From RGIG1959 sp045604545 (GTDB lineage: Bacteria; Bacillota; Clostridia; Oscillospirales; Acutalibacteraceae): DNA of 7,785 bases. The translations under genes were made by a program, and so were the position numbers. This document shows positions 6,045 through 7,785 of the stretch, piece after piece. The notes beneath the pieces are model-generated. The model worked only from the letters and a program-made list of their open reading frames with translations, was not told the origin of the DNA and searched no databases. The DNA is taken from NCBI GenBank assembly GCA_045604545.1, contig JAZUOG010000089.1:1-7785 (forward strand), written 5' to 3'. Each line of letters starts with the position of its first letter. Positions within the stretch are counted from its first letter, which is position 1.

Positions 6045-7202
6045 TCAGGCGTTAGCTTCCTTCAGGGTGTACTTGACAGCTTCCTTGGCAACATAACCGT
6101 TGTCTTCCCAGGTGATATCGTTGCCGGTAACACCGCTGTAGGAGAAGTCGCCGGTGAACTGAGCCTTCATGATCTCGCACAGATCGGAAGCCGAGATGGT
6201 CACGTCAATCTCTTCGCCCGCGTCGATGGCAGCCTTCATCGCGTTGTAGATCGCATAGATGCAGTCATACGCGGAAGCGCCGAACTGGTTGAGGGTGTCG
6301 GTGCCGAACTTCTCGGTGTACTTCTTGATGAAGTCCGCCGCAGCGCCGGTGGTGGCGTTGGAGTCGAAGTGAGACAGCATCGAAACTTCCTGCGGGATGA
6401 TGGAGAAATCTTCGAACTGACCGGCAAGGCCGTCAAAGCCGTCGCAGCCGTAGTACACAGCGTTGGGAGCGATGATGTCCTTCGCCTGGGTCATGAAGAC
6501 GGAAGCAGGCTGATAGTAGATGGGCATGAAGATGAAGGTGCAATCCTTCAGCGTGGTGATCTGCGCGGAGAAGTCCTGCGCATCGCCGGTGAACACCGCT
6601 TCAACGGTCTCGATGGAATCGTTGAGGTTCTCGGTGAACTGCTTGTAGATGCCGTTGGAGTAAGCGTCGTCGGACTTGTAGAAGATACCGACCTTCGCAA
6701 GACCCAGACCGTTGACATAGTCAGCGGCGACTTTACCCTGGTTGCCGTCCGCGAAGCACATCTGGAAGCCGTTGGCATTCGCAGGAATGTCATCGCCGGA
6801 AGCAGAAGGAGTCAGGAAGAACTCGTTGTCCTCGAGAGACAGCTTGGTGTACTCCAGGCCGGGGGCGGTGGTGACGGTGCCGAGGGACACCTGCATGCCG
6901 CTCTCAAGCATGGTGGAGTAGTTGGTGGCAACCTTCGTTGCATCGTGCATGTCGTCGGTGGCGAGGAGCTTGAAGTTCACGCCGTTGAGGCCGCCGGCAG
7001 CGTTGATCTCGTCAACAGCCATCTGAGCAGCGTTCTTGACAGCCACGCCGTAAACGGCAGCACCGCCGGTGAGCGGACCGGAGAAACCGATCACATATTC
7101 GGTGTTTTCGGAGGTGTAGCCACTCTCGCCGCAAGCGGCAAAGCTGAACACCATCACGAGCGCCATGGCAAGAGCCACGACTTTTTTGAGCATAGATTTC
7201 AT
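6045..7202 (-). CDS. livJ: Branched-chain amino acid ABC transporter substrate-binding lipoprotein LivJ
   Basis: A 385-residue periplasmic-binding-type protein, in Gram-positives a lipoprotein on the outer face of the membrane, that hands substrate to LivHM. Residues 1-23 are a signal peptide (K2, K6 and K7, then a hydrophobic core) ending in FAAC with C24 lipidated; the F at -3 departs slightly from the classic lipobox. The mature part begins with IGFSGPLTGGAAVYG (38-52) and QMAVDEINAAGGLNG (60-74), followed by TPSASGDDIP (131-140) and DDAYSNG (178-184), matching the type 1 binding fold of the LivJ/Leu-Ile-Val family. Ligand may be Leu/Ile/Val or another substrate used by HAAT systems. The ATG at 7202 has GAGAGGG about 8 bases upstream; the next in-frame ATG (7193) has none as well placed. 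It is first in the operon, next to the promoter. Confidence 0.94.
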   Translation of the reverse strand: MKSMLKKVVALAMALVMVFSFAACGESGYTSENTEYVIGFSGPLTGGAAVYGVAVKNAAQMAVDEINAAGGLNGVNFKLLATDDMHDATKVATNYSTMLESGMQVSLGTVTTAPGLEYTKLSLEDNEFFLTPSASGDDIPANANGFQMCFADGNQGKVAADYVNGLGLAKVGIFYKSDDAYSNGIYKQFTENLNDSIETVEAVFTGDAQDFSAQITTLKDCTFIFMPIYYQPASVFMTQAKDIIAPNAVYYGCDGFDGLAGQFEDFSIIPQEVSMLSHFDSNATTGAAADFIKKYTEKFGTDTLNQFGASAYDCIYAIYNAMKAAIDAGEEIDVTISASDLCEIMKAQFTGDFSYSGVTGNDITWEDNGYVAKEAVKYTLKEANA

Positions 7203-7252
7203 AGCAATTTCCCTCTCTTTATTTAAGGTTGAAAATAAAAAATGCTGTTTCT

Positions 7253-7281
7253 ATATTACCACACTAAAGCGAATTTGTTAA
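7253..7281 (-). promoter_or_regulatory. Sigma-A promoter for the liv operon
   Basis: On the minus strand TTAACA (7276-7281) and TAATAT (7253-7258) are separated by exactly 17 bases. The predicted start is near 7246, giving a leader of about 45 bases before the livJ ATG. That leader is too short for a T-box or other large amino acid riboswitch, and no clear CodY box was recognised, so any control probably acts at or upstream of the promoter. Confidence 0.75.
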
Positions 7282-7326
7282 TTGTCTAAGTTTACAAAAT
7301 CGTTTGTGAATAACTCTGTTTTTTTG

Positions 7327-7372
7327 CCAAAAACCACCGATTTTAACGTTTTAGCACGCAAAATCGGTGGTT
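7327..7372 (-). terminator. Inverted repeat, probable minus-strand terminator upstream of the liv promoter
   Basis: AACCACCGATTTT (7332-7344) is perfectly repeated in inverse as AAAATCGGTGGTT (7360-7372), a 13-bp stem with a 15-base loop. On the minus strand the stem runs into five T residues, so it could stop transcripts entering from genes right of the window before they reach livJ. The long loop is unusual for a terminator, and a protein-binding or repeat role is possible. Confidence 0.5.
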
Positions 7373-7392
7373 GGATGGTTTTTGAGACAGGC

Positions 7393-7420
7393 GTGCAGAT
7401 GCGGTTGCCGCAATCTGCAC
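7393..7420. repeat. Strong hairpin
   Basis: GTGCAGATGCGG (7393-7404) pairs with CCGC and ATCTGCAC (7408-7411 and 7413-7420) around a TTG loop with one bulged A (7412), 12 base pairs in all. No U run follows. It is part of the hairpin series upstream of livJ. Confidence 0.6.
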
Positions 7421-7452
7421 ATCATTCCGAAGCGAACGCAAAGACTCTTTGC
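7421..7452. repeat. Degenerate half copy of the adjacent palindromic repeat
   Basis: This stretch resembles the left half of the element that follows: both begin TCATTC, continue with a GAAGCGAA/GAGCGAAG block, then GCAA and a CTTT-containing hairpin. Its right end forms its own small stem, GCAAAG (7438-7443) with CTTTGC (7447-7452). It may be a decayed tandem copy. Confidence 0.4.
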
Positions 7453-7454
7453 CC

Positions 7455-7530
7455 CTGTCATTCTGAGCGAAGCGCAAGGATCTTTCCGCAAAGATTGCCA
7501 CGTCGCGCGTTGCGCTCCTCGCAATGACAG
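7455..7530. repeat. Imperfect palindromic intergenic repeat (REP/MITE-like)
   Basis: The 76-base element begins CTGTCATT (7455-7462) and ends AATGACAG (7523-7530), perfect 8-bp terminal inverted repeats. Inside are GAGCGAAGCGCAAGGATC on the left, GCGCGTTGCGCTCCTCGC on the right, and a central hairpin ATCTTT/AAAGAT (7480-7495). Both halves resemble widespread intergenic repeats (CTGTCATTCTGAGCGAAGCG and CATTGCGAGGAGCGCAACG types) that I recognise from many bacterial genomes. It carries no coding sequence; mobility would need a transposase from elsewhere. Confidence 0.7.
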
Positions 7531-7564
7531 GTTGGTGCGGAATCTTGCGGCGGGCGGTCTTCAT

Positions 7565-7606
7565 GACCCCCTTGCCTAAAGGGGGTCGACGGCGGCTTCG
7601 CCGTCG
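7565..7606. repeat. Two adjacent hairpins forming an intergenic repeat unit
   Basis: GACCCCCTT (7565-7573) pairs with AAGGGGGTC (7579-7587) around GCCTA, and directly next to it GACGGCG (7588-7594) pairs with CGCCGTC (7599-7605) around GCTT. The C-run stem followed by a stem capped with GGCTTCGCC is a form I recognise from intergenic repeats of gut Clostridia. No U run follows on the plus strand. Confidence 0.6.
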
Positions 7607-7645
7607 GGGGGATATCGGTTTACGCAGATTTTTTGGAATAAGAAT

Positions 7646-7674
7646 CCACCCGTAAAACGGGTGGTTTTTCTTTT
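7646..7674 (+). terminator. Rho-independent terminator with no visible gene upstream
   Basis: CCACCCGT (7646-7653) pairs perfectly with ACGGGTGG (7657-7664) around AAA, followed by TTTTTCTTTT. The orientation is plus, but no plus-strand gene lies upstream before the yidD-like gene more than 5 kb away. It may end an unseen small transcript, block antisense transcription or belong to the repeat island. Confidence 0.7.
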
Positions 7675-7750
7675 GCGGGCATAGCCCTCTGTTCCGTAGC
7701 CTCCGCGTAGAACGCGTAATACAGTCTGCCAGCCGCGTATTTAGTTATTT

Positions 7751-7785
7751 CTTGCCTCTCCCTCTGGGAGAGGTGGCATGGCGTA
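7751..7785. repeat. Hairpin repeat, cut by the right edge
   Basis: CCTCTCCC (7755-7762) pairs with GGGAGAGG (7766-7773) around TCT, followed by TGGCATGGCGTA to the end. This resembles common Firmicutes intergenic repeats with a CTCTCCC/GGGAGAG stem followed by a second GC-rich stem. The second stem would be completed beyond the edge. Confidence 0.5.

Larger units (their letters stand above)
7282..7785. other. Gene-free, hairpin-rich island upstream of livJ
   Basis: About 500 bases without a convincing coding region on either strand. The open frames are short, lack ribosome binding sites and are built from palindromic sequence. It holds, in order, the inverted repeat 7332-7372, a hairpin at 7393-7420, a small hairpin at 7438-7452, a palindromic element at 7455-7530, two adjacent hairpins at 7565-7606, a plus-strand terminator at 7646-7674 and a hairpin repeat beginning at about 7751. 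Each is listed separately. Confidence 0.8.

Noticed and set aside
7203..7246. A possible riboswitch, T-box or CodY site in the livJ leader.
   Set aside because: The leader is only about 45 bases, contains no T-box features or large hairpin, and no clear CodY-type palindrome is visible.
7332..7606. The series of hairpins read as a CRISPR array.
   Set aside because: The hairpins differ in sequence and spacing, there are no regularly spaced identical repeats, and no cas gene is present.
7619..7784. A minus-strand open frame of about 55 codons from the right edge, with a run reading YYAFYAEATEQRAMPAKEK, that ends at a TAA near 7619.
   Set aside because: It is open to the edge, has no visible start or ribosome binding site, and passes through the edge hairpin and the terminator stem. 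It looks like translated repeat sequence. A C-terminal end of a real gene to the right cannot be fully excluded.

Overview
The window looks like a chromosomal segment of a moderately GC-rich Clostridia member, probably of the Oscillospiraceae/Ruminococcaceae type (inference). The basis is GC-rich coding sequence with AT-rich spacers, strong AGGAGG-type ribosome binding sites, sigma-A promoters, a split transketolase, a small lipoprotein, and intergenic hairpin repeats common in gut Firmicutes. No RNA gene, CRISPR array, integrase or transposase was seen.

Layout. (1) 1-722, minus strand: N-terminal half of a split transketolase, cut by the left edge, with an extended -10 promoter. (2) 723-965: AT-rich divergent promoter region with homopolymer runs and an inverted repeat at the predicted start of the rightward transcript. 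(3) 966-1427, plus: a small lipoprotein with a beta-rich domain, closed by a terminator. (4) 1603-2344, plus: a two-gene unit with its own consensus-like promoter, a DUF4177-like small protein followed one base later by a YidD protein with an added two-helix membrane domain. It ends at a bidirectional terminator facing the next operon. (5) 2456-7202, minus: a complete branched-chain amino acid type (LIV/HAAT) ABC importer in the order livJ-livH-livM-livG-livF, with one clear promoter at 7253-7281. (6) 7282-7785: about 500 bp without a credible gene, made of successive hairpins, a palindromic intergenic repeat, a plus-strand terminator with no visible gene to serve, and the start of another repeat at the edge.

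How the genes work together. LivJ, a lipoprotein, captures the substrate outside the membrane, LivH and LivM form the pore, and LivG and LivF hydrolyse ATP. livH-livM-livG-livF are packed with 1-base overlap or 2-4 base gaps, and Shine-Dalgarno sequences lie inside the preceding genes. livJ is separated from livH by a long hairpin, which fits higher expression of the binding protein than of the membrane parts. The transketolase, the lipoprotein and the DUF4177-yidD pair have their own promoters and no evident functional link to the transporter.

Overall this is mostly an ordinary housekeeping and transport region. I found no convincing new multi-gene system. The best candidates for a second look are the extended YidD with its coupled partner and the hairpin-rich island upstream of livJ.
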